Part shown: positions 35,124 through 48,092 of the stretch, one piece after another
Numbering within the stretch: the stretch's first letter is position 1
How the letters are laid out: every line of letters starts with the position of its first letter
Assembly: GCA_963693285.1 (NCBI GenBank)
Contig: OY848917.1
Span: 8,370,192 to 8,434,191, forward strand
Direction: 5' to 3'
Origin: Xestospongia muta
Taxonomy: Eukaryota; Porifera; Demospongiae; Haplosclerida; Petrosiidae
Length of the DNA stretch: 64,000 nucleotides
Made by a program: the position numbers and the translations under genes
The notes under the pieces: generated by a model
The model's database searches: none
What the model was told of the DNA's origin: nothing
What the model saw: only the letters and a program-made list of their open reading frames with translations

Positions 35124-36084
35124 GTCAGTTCTAATTGTCTCAGATAATTTTCATGTATTATTGACAAGAACAAGAACAAAAAAACAATTATCCTCTGTCC
35201 ATTATGAAAGTAACTAATTAAGATCAGACGGTTGTAATAATAACTGCATATTTTCACAACACCTGTAATGTAACTATTTAGATTAAAGTATGTCAGAGGA
35301 GAATATACAATAAAATAAAATTGTGAATCAAGCTATTACACATTTGTCAATATTACATGTGCATATAGTAAACTCTGATTATTAAGAATTATCACTGTTA
35401 CTGAATATCACAAACAATTTGGCTGTATGGAAAAAATAAGACTTGTTTGTTTGAGTGGGTTAAACCTTTTTCAGATAAACTTTTAACAATAACCTTGATA
35501 GAAGTTGATAAACAGTTGGTTCAGTTAAACTTGTCAATTAATTTTTAGATAGATTATAACCACAAAAGTCATAGCATAAAATGTACTTTTTTCACTGGTA
35601 ATGTTTACATTTAGCTTTCATGTAAACAACACATTACTTCCAAAATGTCAACTTGATTGTTTGTATTTGATGTTTTACCTAGTCTTTTAGAATTCGCACT
35701 ATGACATTACAGCTTAACCTTAGGGTATTGTTAAGGACTTAGTGATAAATATCTTTTTTTATTTGACTATATTCTTAATCAGAAATTTAATTTTAAGACT
35801 GTGCTGCACTTCTATTTCTTACTGAGAAAAGTTTTTATCTTGCCATTACTGCCTACTACAAAGAGCATGCTACTTTTGGTTTCAAATCATGTGTGAATAT
35901 ATGAATATGTCCATTGTTGTCATTTTATTCTATAGCTGTTAAGTTTGCTTTCTACATTTATTTCTTCCCCATAGACATAGTTCCCAACTCTCTTATTTTG
36001 ACAATTCTAATATTTTGCTATATAAAATGATTATATTCCAAAGTTTAGATATTTTATATGATTCTAATATTTTTGAAAATACAG
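35124..36084. other. Intron of the ROCO-Death gene
   Basis: AT-rich; no coding content was seen. The - strand reading of this area is closed. Confidence 0.5.
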
Positions 36085-38111
36085 AGTCTTATAAAAGAGC
36101 TCTAGCTGATGGAGAGAGGAATGTACCTTATGCTCGAGTCATGCTTCTCGGTACAGCAGGTGTAGGAAAGACTACCTTTAAGCGATCGCTGATGAAACTA
36201 CCATTTGAGCGTAACACTACCAGCACTGGTCTTTCAGATATATATCGTATTCGCCCATTTGGCCATGAGTGGAAAACTTTAAAGGATGATCAATGGAAAG
36301 TAGCCACATACAAAGATGAGTTGGAGGAAATGGCGCACCTACTGTCATCTATCTACAAAGATAATTTAGGTGCACATAATCCAAGTAATGCAATTAAAGC
36401 ATCATTGCTTTATGATACTACTAGTGCACAGTTGTCACTTGATGTTGCTGAGGATCAAATTGAAGAAATGGAAGAAAGGAAAGTAAACAAGATTCTTAGT
36501 GAAGCTATTGACTTAGTTAATTCTCAAACAACCACCAATACCGATGCTCAACCATTTTTACATATTTGGGACTGTGGTGGTCAACCTGCATTCCTTGAAC
36601 TTCTACCAGCATTTCTCACTCCTCGTACCTTGTTTGTTCTAATGTTTGATGCATCAAGAGGGCTTAATGAAGGATGGAGGTCTGTGCTGAATAAAGATGG
36701 TCATGAGAAATTCCTTGAAGAAGTTAACATGACCACTTTAGAGCTTATGCTTAGTTGGATGGCAAATATTCATGGTCATCTTGCTAAAGGCAATCAAGGT
36801 AAAAGCTTTCCTGGCTATCCTCGAATGCTTTGCATTGGCACTCGTGGAGATTGCCTGGAATCTGAAGAGCAAAGGAGTGCAGTTAAATCTGAATTGGAGT
36901 CTCATATAAAAGGAAAAGCATTCAGAGAGCTCATCGAAGATGTCTTCATAGTTGATAACACAACATCTGGCTTTTTGATGTTTGAAGACCGTAATCTTGC
37001 AGACATACGAAGAATCATTAGTACATTTACTTATGAAAAGCTCATTGTCAAGACACCTGTAAGCTGGGTACTCTTTCGGAAGGTAATTCAAGCCTTGGAA
37101 GAAAATGTTGTGAGTCTTGAAGAAGCTCATATCATTGCACGTGCTTGCAAGATTTCACCTGATGATGTTCCTAAAGTCCTTCTCTTTTATCATGATTTAG
37201 GGGCTTTACTATTCTATCCTCATATTGAAGGTCTTAAAAACAAAGTTGTTGTTAGCCCCAAATATTTTGTTGATGTTATTGGTAAATTGTTTACCATAGA
37301 TGATTGCAGTCATAACTTCTGTTTACTTGACATTTGGGAAAAGTTTCAAAAGAAAGGAATTTTAATTGAGTCTTTGTATAAATTTGTTTGGGAAGAAAGT
37401 AAAGATTTCCATCCTGATGCTCTGATAGATCTCTTAGTAGATTTTCGTATAGCTGCTGAAGTTCATACCAGTATACATCATGATCCTAGTATCAAGCAGT
37501 ACTTCGTACCTGCAATCCTGAAATCATTTCCTGGAGATCCTTACAAGGTTTTAACTGGTAGTTGTATGCACGCGTCACCTTTACACATCTCATTTTCAAC
37601 TGGTTTCGTACCACCAGGTTTTTTTACACGTTTTGTCACTACTATCGCCAGTAATCGTACTTATAAGCTTTGTTTTGATCATGGTGTTTATAGAAACCAT
37701 GTGACTTTTCGCTGTGATGATTCATTTGTTGCTTTCACAGACCTTCAAAATGCAATACTTGTTGATGTAGCGAGCTATGATCGAACTAATTTCATTATGC
37801 CATTTGTTAAATTCTGTCAAGACCTCAAAGTGCTTATTGAGAAAAGTGCAAAAGCAGTTGAAATAACACTTAGTAAGTCACAGACAAGATTTACTGAAGA
37901 AATGTCTTATCATGTCACTTTTGAAATTAAATATGTTTGTCAATCAGATGAGTGTGCTCATCAACTAGATCATCAACATTATATTGAGACTTCTACAAGG
38001 CAAACTAGTAGTAACTTTGTCTATTGTGAGAAAAGCGAAAAGAAATTTCCATACCGTCCATTATCCTCATTGGAAGTATACTGGTTCAAGGATGATGTGA
38101 CAAATCAGAAG
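36085..38111 (+). CDS. ROCO-Death gene, Roc GTPase and COR exon
   Basis: A 2027-nt exon between an ATACAG acceptor and an AAG|GTATAC donor, open throughout. Numbering the protein without microexons, the Roc GTPase shows the P-loop GTAGVGKT at 41-48, the switch-II motif DCGGQP at 181-186 and TRGD (the N/TKxD position) at 271-274. The COR domain follows from about 320 (TPVSWVLFRKVIQALEE) to about 560, and a Cys-rich tail to 694. Roc and COR always occur together in ROCO proteins; COR mediates dimerisation and couples nucleotide state to output. No LRR, ankyrin or kinase domain is present, so the N-terminal stub and the tail are the only extra parts. The unspliced frame extends upstream to 36015, but the codons before 36085 look intronic. 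Confidence 0.85.
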
Positions 38112-38572
38112 GTATACTGTAGATTTCACTATTGTTTCATTTGTATGACCATTTTGTACTTAGAAAATACAGCATATCCCTCATGACAACACAAGTCAGA
38201 AGTGCTCTCAGTGAGTATTTCAAATAGTTTTAGCTAATGTTATTGTCATTTCAGAGTAATTAACAGTGAAGATCACATTGCTAGTAATGAAGATACACAT
38301 GAAAACATAGTTAGTTAAAAATTAATTATTATATAACTTTATAGGCTGTGTTTACAATCCTGACAGTAAATACAATAATTCAATGATCAATTAATACTGT
38401 ACCCTATACCACAAATCTTTGAACCCAACTGTATTAGTTTCACATTAAAGTATATGGCTTTTTATTTAGATTTGTAGGTTTCGATAGGAATTGTATGCAT
38501 AGTGACTGAAAAAAGAAATGATTTGCTACAGATATTTTAACATCATTAATTATAATAATTTTTTTTCAATAG
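38112..38572. other. Intron of the ROCO-Death gene
   Basis: Closed in all frames. It ends in a pyrimidine-rich 'ttttttttcaatag' acceptor at 38572. Confidence 0.5.
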
Positions 38573-38597
38573 GTTAGACAAAAGAAGCCCAATAAAG
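38573..38597 (+). CDS. ROCO-Death gene, 25-nt linker exon
   Basis: Reads VRQKKPNK plus one base between CAATAG and GTAAAA. It enters in phase 0 from the Roc-COR exon and leaves in phase 1, where the Death exon supplies AT to make Asp. The phase match on both sides is the main support. It encodes a basic linker between COR and the Death domain. Confidence 0.6.
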
Positions 38598-39478
38598 GTA
38601 AAATATTCTAACAAATAAATCTGATGTGACATATACAGAATCATATATATTTCACATAGCCATAGTTATTGTTATTATGTCTTTTCAATTCTATTCTACA
38701 TTTTTGTATTACATCTAGGTTAACATTATGAACTTTCTAGGCCATGTGATTTGTAAATCAACAGGCTCACATCTTTAATTTTAATGTTAACATAGTGTTT
38801 TCGTCTTGTATTCATTCCATAACTCTTTTAATGACAGTTATCATGTCATGCACCACACATACTATATTTCCTCAAAAAATGCCTCCCATGCCTTCTTATG
38901 TTTATTAAAATTAAAGAAGCCATGAAAGTAACTGCAAAGAATTTTCTTCATTTAAAGTTTTCATTGTTTACTGATAAATAGAATCTTGTCTTACAAAATG
39001 TCATGATGTCTTATATCAAAGTAAACACTGGTCTTGAATAATAGCCTCCCTCAGGTGGATCATAAAAACATAGTATTCACAGCTGCTATTTAATGAAGTA
39101 TAGTACAATGAAGGTGTCACTATGATATAGTTTTAGATATTGTACATACCTTTGATGTCTCATAATGAGGTGACATAATCGTGCCTATTATTTGAAAGTG
39201 TCTATAATTGTATATAATAATTATTTTTGCATTTACCTTAATTTTCCATCTTATAACCTTGTTACATAATAACTATTAATAAAATAGTTCAAATTACTAT
39301 ATACTATTCATATATACCTTTAGTACCATATCCATAATTATGTTACTAGACCTTTCTATCAGTGGACCCAGATAGTAAGGGCATTTTGTAAGGACTTTAT
39401 AGAAGTGGTTAATTTTTGAAAATAATATATAAGATTCAGTTTAATCAGTCATTAGTAATGGACTATTGTTTTTTCTAG
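38598..39478. other. Intron of the ROCO-Death gene
   Basis: No coding content was seen; it ends 'gttttttctag'. Confidence 0.5.
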
Positions 39479-39771
39479 ATATTTTAAAGGAAAGTCCCAA
39501 TCACTATGAAGCACTTTCAAAGTTGGCAGATATTAGTGCTAAATGGGAAGAGATAGGTTTGGCCCTCAAGGTTCCACCCAATAAGTTAGATGGCCTACAA
39601 AGTGATCACAGCAGTGTAACAAGCAAGCTTTCAAAAGTAATAACTCTGTGGATGGAATCTAAGTCATTACCTGTTTCCTGGGAGACATTGATTTCTGCCA
39701 TTGAGGGGCCTATTGTTAACAACAAACAGAAGGCTATGGAGATACGTGATTACCTCTATAGTCAACATTAA
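39479..39771 (+). CDS. ROCO-Death gene, Death-domain terminal exon
   Basis: From ILKESPNHYEALSKLA to the TAA at 39769-39771. The pattern KWEEIGLALKVPPNKLD ... LWMESKSLPVSWETLISAI is a Death domain (helices 2 to 5), closing the protein with IRDYLYSQH. Roc-COR plus a C-terminal Death domain is the architecture of DAPK1-like and MALT/PIDD-like signalling hubs, where the Death domain recruits partners to control cell death or inflammation. That functional reading comes from family knowledge, not from this sequence. Confidence 0.8.
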
Positions 39772-40320
39772 CATTACAAGTGGTATATGTGTTACCATAT
39801 GATTACATTCTGTGCTTACACAATAACTGAAAACATTTTTAGTCATGTCATGCTACTTACATTTTATTATTATGACACAATGCTAATATCTTGCTACTAT
39901 TTGTTTGTAAATATTTATCCCAAAACATTGCGTGTAAATATGATATTACTCTATTTCCTCGAATAGAGGCATGGTCTAAAGGCTCGAATTCAGGTTGGGT
40001 TATAGCCACAGGCATTCAATGAAAGGAAGGAAATTTATTAACTGGATGTAGCACATGATCTTCACTTTTGTCTTGTGTTTGAAAAGTTCAAAACCAATAT
40101 CTCAGTTTCAATTTCTCTACCATCAGATGAGCTCTAATGTTTCCCATCTCTCATTAGTACTATATAGGCCACCAACAGATATAAAAAAATTATTGTAATA
40201 GACAATGGGTTAGGATGGTATATCTGGTGTCTTGATCCTAACCAACTTCTCTTAACATGATTCCTTCACCTTTCTTACAATTTTTCTCTGCAATGCTGCA
40301 ATAAAGCTGGTAAAATTGCT

Positions 40321-41781
40321 GAAGATAATCAAGAAATCCAAATGTTAGCTTGTTGTTGCAATGTATGGACAAATGACATTTATTGGGAGAGGGAGAAAGA
40401 CAAAGTTATTGTTGAAGTAACAGAAAACTATCATTGTGTTACAATAGTTACATCAATAGATATTGTCATAAAAAGCTGCATATTTTCAATATTGCTATTA
40501 AGAGAATATTAAAGTTGGGTGAGATGCACTAATTTAAATGTCAGGAATACCTCATTGCTCCTAGCAATGTAGCAAAAGCTTGTAGTCTTCCTGTTAGTGA
40601 AGGCATGCTTTATAGTATAAAAGATAATATCAATCACTGAGTGCAAAATGTAATGTTAGTGATAACAATGACACCAATAATGAGGATATTGAACAAATTG
40701 TGAGAGGTAATTATCCCATTCTTTGCATTACTCCTTCTGTGACAAAAGCAATTTTCAATGCTGAAATGTCACTTCAAGAGGACCATTTTTAATTTAAAAT
40801 AGATGTTCTTATAAATAGACGTTCTTATTTCACATCCTCACTTTTATCATCAAGTTACTTGTCAATCAAGGATCATTGCAGTCAACTCAATGTGTTTGCT
40901 GGACATAACCCTTTGGTAAGTATAAATTAGTTTGAATATGTAAATCTTATGGCAATCATCATACTTGTACCACATTAATTTTATACTATATCACACTCAC
41001 ACCACTCTGTACTGTATCATAATTCATTCTGTTATAGAGCCTTTCTTATTCTCCATTAAATGAATATGAAATAGAAACTATATCTGATCGACTCATCTTA
41101 ACAGGTCAGTGTATAGTGTTAGTGGCTCATTATTGGTCATAGCCATCTTTTTGGGATGTATTGCAAATACAGTGTGCTATGTAGTAAGATAAACCTGAGG
41201 ATTGTTATGTCACAGCATATGCTATATGCGTAATACAGTATGATGCAGGTTGGGCTATAACATGCTTATGGCTTGATACCGTGGACATTAAAAATGATGT
41301 CTCAGTCCAGTATTTACTAATGTTAGCGCTTTATCTGGATATGAATGACACTTTATCAAGCCTGAGCACATGTAATCAACACTTTGAACTTCAATGTTAT
41401 TATATCACCACTTTTTTATTTAATATTGACCATAACATAATTATAATTATCTTATTTTTAACAACAAAGTTTATTTTGGTATCTCAATACAAACATGTTT
41501 TTTTTTATTTTCGTAAAACAGGTAATTTGGCTAGAGAGGTATCTACTATACCAGATAGTGTATTGGATCAACAACCTCCCATTCTAGTAATAACTACACA
41601 AGCTAAAACTGCAGAGTGGAATCAATTAGGTGTGCAACTAGAACTGAATGATGTGACTTTAGCTGAATCTCATGACTATACCAAGATGTATCAGCTATGG
41701 ATTATGGAGAAAGCTGAAAATGCAACTCAAAGGAAATTAATATCTGCTTTAAGAGCAATTCAACAAAATAATTTAGCATAA
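40321..41781 (+). pseudogene. Decayed ROCO-Death paralogue, 3' part
   Basis: Three exons join in one frame: a segment ending FAGHNPL at 40915 (donor GTAAGT), 41038-41104 (67 nt, SLSYSPLNEYEIE ... LILT, donor GTCAGT), and 41522-41781. The last is a second Death domain (AKTAEWNQLGVQLELND ... LWIMEKA) ending at TAA. The first segment is open back to about 40625 except for a TAA at 40790-40792. Further upstream (40321-40500) another frame reads EDNQEIQMLACCCNVW and VIVEVTENYHCVTI, like the COR-to-Death linker region of ROCO proteins, then breaks. The terminal exons are intact, so use as an alternative 3' end of the upstream gene cannot be excluded. Confidence 0.55.
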
Positions 41782-42065
41782 AAGTATGAGCAACATCTGA
41801 AAACAGTTTCCATATGAACCTAAGATATATTTCAAATTCCTCCACAATCAGACTTTGTCCAATAGCAATCTTTTTCCTTTTCGATTAAACTGTATGCATT
41901 TTTCTATGTTGTATGTTTGGTTATTTGTATTTACCATTTGCTTACTTTTTTTAATTTTACTGGTCAAATTGTGTTGAGAAATGTAGTTACTTTATGTTTT
42001 CTACATTTTTCTGATCAAATTGTGTTCTCTTTTCATTTTATTAAAGTTGATTACTTTCCATACCA

Positions 42066-42067
<2 letters not shown>

Positions 42068-42129
<62 letters not shown>
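42068..42129. repeat. (TA)n microsatellite
   Basis: A pure TA run. The apparent ORF through it (41917-42198) is an artefact of the repeat. Confidence 0.95.
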
Positions 42130-42130
<1 letters not shown>

Positions 42131-42199
42131 GAGGTTTTTTATTTTTAGTATTAATTTTGACCTTAATTATGTATATTTTAGTGAACTATTTAATTTGAC

Positions 42200-45100
42200 T
42201 AATTTAGTTCAAGGTTGCAACCTTCCTTATTTAATACTTTTGTCAATGTGTGAACATTTTTTTCAAAGAAGACTTTTTTAGTCTAATATCATCAATATAG
42301 CACTGTTCACATAATCAATTCTATAATTATACAAGCTTTAATAAAGAGTATTTAAGAAACTTATCAAAGCTATTTTCCTAAGAGACAGTAGCAGATTTGA
42401 AAGTAGTGAACATTTTCCACTACTACAACAAGATGATTTATTTCAATATGAAGAATGGGAGCCACACAATTGAAAGTGAGCTAATTAAGGATATAAAACT
42501 TTATTAATTGTTGCATGTTTTACATGTATAATTCATTACAAGTACTCCTTTTCAAGCAAAACAATTAATTGATATTATTATAATAATCATCAATTTGTTT
42601 CCAAGTTAACTGAAAATTAATAGTATGTTTTTCTTATAATTGTGATCCTTATATAATATTGTAATATTTTAATTAATGTAATTATTACATGTTTTATATA
42701 ATTAAAGCACACATTCTATTATGGCCGATGGTTTAGGTCAAATAAATGATGTCTGATCATAACAATCATGTCCTTTTTGAAAACAAATAATGATTTACTA
42801 ATGTACAAAGCAACATAGTAAAATTATTTGCAGATATGGCAAAAACTGTCAGCAGTTTTGTTGTTTATAAAATACTATCAGTGACTAAAGTAATATTGTA
42901 CATGCTTCCTTTTTTTATGGTACTATATTTAATGGTTACTTTATTATCAGTTGATGAGCATTTATATAACAATACCCTCATTGACAGTTAGAATCCTAAC
43001 AATATAGCATAGCAAAATGTAATTTTATCATAATGGATATAACTATTCATCATTCAATGAATGCTGTTAGTGGTCATGGATCATATAGATCTATATTAGT
43101 ACATATTGGATTATAACACTGGATTGATGCCTTTATTTATGTTAAAACAACACAATTAAATATATAGAGTAATTAAGAGTAAATAATAAGAAAATGATAT
43201 AGATTTCATTTAAAATTAAGACGTTACTTCTTTTTGTACTTACATATATACTCCTACTAGTAGTGTAGTTAAAGTATGAGTGTTTGCTAAATTGTATGTA
43301 CTTTAGAACTATGACATTTAAACAATGCTTGGCAAATGTTAATTTGGCAATATTGTTAGGCAATTTTATAAATTGTAGTAATTGAACATCAGAAGAGGCA
43401 GATTGTATTTTAAACACATAAATAATTTTTGATAATGATGCATTTCTTTTGTAACCAATGTATGCAATCTACTTATGTTGTTTGGACAAGAAAGTAAACA
43501 TTTATTTATCAAATATTAGACTTATATTTAAATTGAAAAAAGGGCACTTGTTACATTCAGAAGTGAAACAATTATTGTAGTTGTAACTATTATAAGAAAA
43601 GCTTGAAAAAACAGAATAGTGTTCATCAATAATAATCAATGGCGTTAATGTTCATCTATATATATAATGTATATAGTAACAGTAATGCAAGCTCCCTTGT
43701 AGACATAGTATCTGACAACTTAATATTCATACAAAGTTGAAACAAAGGTTAATATTAGAGGTAAATAGGTATTTACAAGTTAATAAAAACGTCAAAATGT
43801 TTATTAAAATTTATTAAATGTAGTGATGGAGGTGCAAATATTTCAAACAAGACTAAAGTAGGAATAGATGTATAGACATCTCTACATAGTAGCCACATAT
43901 ATATCATGATTATGATGCTTATTGTCACAATAGATGTAGACCTTTGAGGCAAACAGTCAATCATTAATTTGAACTCTGAAATCCTACAGTAATCTGATGA
44001 AATTATGAAAATATTAGATAAATGTTGGTAAAGATTTGAAATCTTTGAAAATTTATTAACATACCAGGATTTGAATGATCTCTTATCTGCCAGTGTCATA
44101 TATGTGTGTGTTTGCTTCATCATCTAGTCAAACTGTTTTGAACACTTTAAAAGCTAGCACATATTTCAAAGATTCCTGATGGTATATAGTTAACTTCAGA
44201 TGACTAATTTGAATACATTGAATCTGTCTAAATTTTGTGTATTAAGATTTATTACCTTATTGATTCATATCACTTTGCCATAAATATTTAGAAAAGAATA
44301 ACACCTACTGCTTTCCTTAAATTACACAATAACATTATTTGGAATTGACATTGTGGACTAAATCACTGTACTTGTATTGTTTGACAGCTTAAGCAACTAA
44401 CTTCTTTAATCCAGAATGACCAATCATTTATTAACAATTTTTCACTCCTCCACTCTCTTAAAAAGAATTACCATATAAATTTAAAAATTTGAGTCAAACT
44501 TTAAAGAAGAAAATGAGGTAAAACAGCAAGTGATTTGATGATGCAGACTAGTAATGAAGACATGATAACTTGACAAATGTCCAATGGAGAATTTGTATAC
44601 ACTCTCTTTTCAATTAAATATAAGATTTAAATTGTGAATGTTTAACTACTATGTTTCAACTCTATTATGATAGATTTTAATATTTATGTGGTGACTGGGT
44701 TATTGGTTTATTGGTTTTGAAAATAAATGTCTCTTTTCACCAGATAAGATATTTCTATAGGATTCATTTTATTTCAAATAGAGTAATAAATAAGAGTGAG
44801 ATCAGGACACAAGGAGTCGCCAATATCAAACTTTTACAGAAGGAAGATATTTGCATTGTTGGAGTGTTAGCTTTAGTAATATTCATCTGGCAAGAAGGTA
44901 ACATTAAATCTGACATATCTTGTGTTAGATGTATAACAACATGTTGAAATCACACTCCTAAATATAGAATTATTTTAAGAGGTAACTGTGTGTTTGCTCA
45001 TCTGAATCTACAATGTTAGAAACTATTAGTTTAATCAATCATGTAGTCTATTTATTGCTTTGTACATTAGGTGCACAAACAGTTGATCGTTCTAACTGAT

Positions 45101-46540
45101 GATTATCTATACATAGATTATTTTGAATACTTTAATATTACAACCAAATACTCTAATTTACTGTCACACCAACTACTGATATACAGAGCTGTCCTAATAA
45201 TCAAGAATGTTATTCTCTTTTCTACTACAGTAATGTAATGTTACCTTCTAACATCACACTGATATTTATGGATGAACAGCATCTGTTACAAGAAAATATT
45301 ACATGTTTTATTTATTGTCTAAATAAGGTACAGCTACCTTTAAAAGGTTAGAGGGTAGTTGGTTTTTATTTTTCAATAATGAAGTCAACTGTTATCATCA
45401 GATGTACCTATGTTAATAGCACTGGTATAAGTATTTACAACACAAAGATTGTGCATATTAAAGAATGACGATTATTGATTATAATGAGGAAAGATCATTA
45501 TGATCAAGACTAGCCTTGTACCCAGGCTTTATTAGAATGCCTGGGTATGAGGCTAGATCAAGATTGCTTCATACAATTTGTCACTATAATATAACAGTGA
45601 TATTGGATTAATCATTAGTTCAACATCAAATGTTATTGTTACAGACAATTCTTTCAGTCTAAATAAACATCATGCAATGATAACTACTAACTTTTCTAAC
45701 CATCACTCATCCTAGTATTTCATTCAGCAATGATACAAATAAAACTAGTTGCACTGTTTCTTAATCCCTACCTTTTAAACTAAAAGCTACTTTTGTTAAA
45801 AATTCATTCATTAAAGCTAACAATCACTACTGTTGATTTTAAAGTATTTAAAATAAGACTTTCAAAGGCAAAAACCTCATTTATGTCATAAATTTCTACA
45901 TGAACATAGTTTTTAATTTAAGAGCCTTCTCTTTATGGAGTTATCAATGAAAACAGAAAGAATGAAAGAGTGCCACGTCATCCCTATAAAGACAATAGTA
46001 CTCATTATACATCTTAATACAAATATATTGCTGTTTAATAAAAATACTCTAACAACGCTTAAATTATAAATCAATCCCATTTGTTAAATAAACAATGTTT
46101 TGTTCACTACAACTGTTGTTGTGTGTACTATAGGTATGTAGTAAATAGAATACATCTGTTATTTCTATTACTTTAATGATTACATGTATACATTTGCTTT
46201 TAGTTTGTAAACACTCTGTCAATTAAGTCTAGTTAAATGTCTGGTCACCCATTAACTTTGTGTGCATAAATTCTATATGGGCAAACTATTTCAGATATTG
46301 TCAAGTAAATACTTACATTAATTTTGTAGAAGCTATTTAATTAGGACAATATTTGTATCTAGTTAGTATATATAAATACAATTAATTGTCTTACTAATCT
46401 CAAGATTATGTAGCACAATATACTCCATAGATCACTAGTTAGATAAAATAGTATAGATATATAACAACATGATTTTATTTAAAATAACAATATTGCTTTT
46501 CTATTTTAATATTCCAATTAAAATATTATTGTTGAATCAT
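42200..46540. other. Intergenic, no gene seen
   Basis: AT-rich DNA with scattered short ORFs on both strands, none with domain character or splice-site support. The only structured item is the small palindromic insertion at 45510-45555. Confidence 0.5.
45510..45555. mobile_element. 46-bp palindromic insertion with 8-bp target duplication
   Basis: TAGCCTTGTACCCAGGC (45511-45527) faces GCCTGGGTATGAGGCTA (45539-45555), 15 of 17 bases pairing. The insert is flanked by GATCAAGA on both sides (45502-45509 and 45556-45563). The 8-base duplication suggests a hAT-type mini-element or solo end pair. Confidence 0.6.
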
Positions 46541-46551
46541 TAATTGTTAGG

Positions 46552-48092
46552 ATGGAGACACTTTGTCTAACTTGTTCTAAGCAAAGGATCACTTCTAAAT
46601 CAGTGATACGTCTCATTCTCTGGCATGCTATGATGTTTGTCCATATCAATTCAATGCAATGTATTGGTGCAACTGTCTTCAACAACAGCAATATTAGTCG
46701 CTACACTGTTTTTGGTATAGGAGTGTGTCTGGTATACCTTTCATTTCCACTGTTTGGTCTACTTGCTGATGTAATTAAAGACAGGTAGATATAAAACTAT
46801 CATTACTTGTGTACACTTCTCGTTTTTGTCATGGATAATTGGTGGCTTGGCAATTATTGTTAAGACATATTTGCCAGAGAATGAAAGTTTTTTCTTGATA
46901 GCCTTTGGTATAGGTTTTATACTGGAATTGATTGGTATATGTTGCTTTTTATCCAATATAGTTCAATTCAGTCTTGATCAAGTAATAGGTGCATCAGCTG
47001 ATGAACTAAGTGCTATTATCTATTGTTTTACTAAGTGCATACCTTTATCTCATGTCGTTTTAGAATTGGACAGTGTATGATCAAACGGTTTTTCATTGCA
47101 CTAGTAGTGACATTTATAGCATCAGGTATGTCTGTATCTGTAGTATTAATAACTGGTTATCTCTTTAAACATTGGCTTGATACTACTTCAAACATTGTCA
47201 ATCCAGTCAAACACATTGGTCAAGTACTAAATTTTGCCAGAAAAAAAAATATCCAAAAAATCGTAGTGCTTTTACCTACTCGGAGAAAGACTATCCTTCA
47301 CGTCTAGACTTAGGTAAAGGAAAATATGGTGGGCCCTTCTCAGTAGAGCAGGTAGATGTTAAAACAGTTTTAAGGTTAATTCCTTTGTTAATTTCTACAG
47401 TGGGCCTTTTTTGTGCAAGAGAATTTACAGTGAATTGTTTTTTAATCGTAAACAAAACATCACAGTTTATTTTTGCTTTATCTTGAATGATTCATCATAC
47501 TTCTCAGTAGCTGTAGTGCTCATTCTTCATTTATCAGATGTTGATATATCCATGTTTCTATAAATTCATTCCTAGCATGCTCAAGAGAATTGGTCTAGGA
47601 CTTACTTTTGCTTTATTGACAACATTATACTATGTTATCATGTTGGCTTGTAAAGACAGTTTATATTTAAACACCACTTCATACAAAGCAGTTGTCGTTC
47701 CCCAAATTTTGTACGGGATTGCTTATGCATTTATTATTCCAACATCATTAGAGTTCACAATAGCTCACTGTCCACATAAGATGAGAGGATTTTTAGTTGG
47801 AATATGATATGCAGCAATTGGATTTGGTGGTTTTATTAATGTAGGTGGAAAGTATCTGTTTAGTTGCCAAGGAGAAACACACTGTCAGAGTCTTTACTAT
47901 TATGTATTAAAGAGTGTCATTATTCTCATAATACTTATTATGTTCCTGATACTAACCAGACGTTATAAGTTTCGAGTCAGAGATAATGAAATCAACGTAC
48001 ATTTAATAGCTGAGGAACATTATGAAAGATATTTGAATCAAGAAATTCAATACAGAAGAGAAATGGGACTATCACTTGAATCAACAGACTAA
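46552..48092 (+). pseudogene. POT/SLC15-like peptide transporter, frameshifted
   Basis: Segments in different frames line up as one multi-pass transporter: METLCLTCSKQRITSK and ...LFGLLADV (46552-46788), SFLSWIIGGLAI ... DQVIGASADELSAIIY (46815-47030), IASGMSVSVVLITGY with NPVKHIGQVLNFARKK (47070-47250), DYPSRLDLGKGKYGGPF (47290-47345), and MLKRIGLGLTFALLT ... CPHKMRGFLVGI (47538-47807). The DQ..ASA.ELS and YGGPF motifs are characteristic of a POT/SLC15-like MFS family expanded in sponges, as I recall it. Frames change near 46780, 47070 and 47255. TGA at 47806-47808 replaces an expected Trp, after which the frame stays open to 48092. It appears to be single-exon and dead. Confidence 0.65.

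Noticed and set aside
36015..36084. Translation start at 36015 for the ROCO protein
   Set aside because: The codons before 36085 look intronic, and splicing from 35123 into 36085 restores a natural lead-in to the Roc domain.
36738..37130. - strand ORF of 130 codons
   Set aside because: It is antisense to the Roc-COR exon, with no domain features.
41281..41521. Upstream half of the ORF that ends at 41781
   Set aside because: It starts at GTG and runs through AT-rich intron-like sequence to an acceptor at 41521; only the part after it has domain character.
41917..42198. ORF across the TA run
   Set aside because: It is a repeat artefact.
43142..44123. Two - strand ORFs in the 42-46 kb gap
   Set aside because: Low-complexity hydrophobic translations of AT-rich DNA without any recognisable motif.
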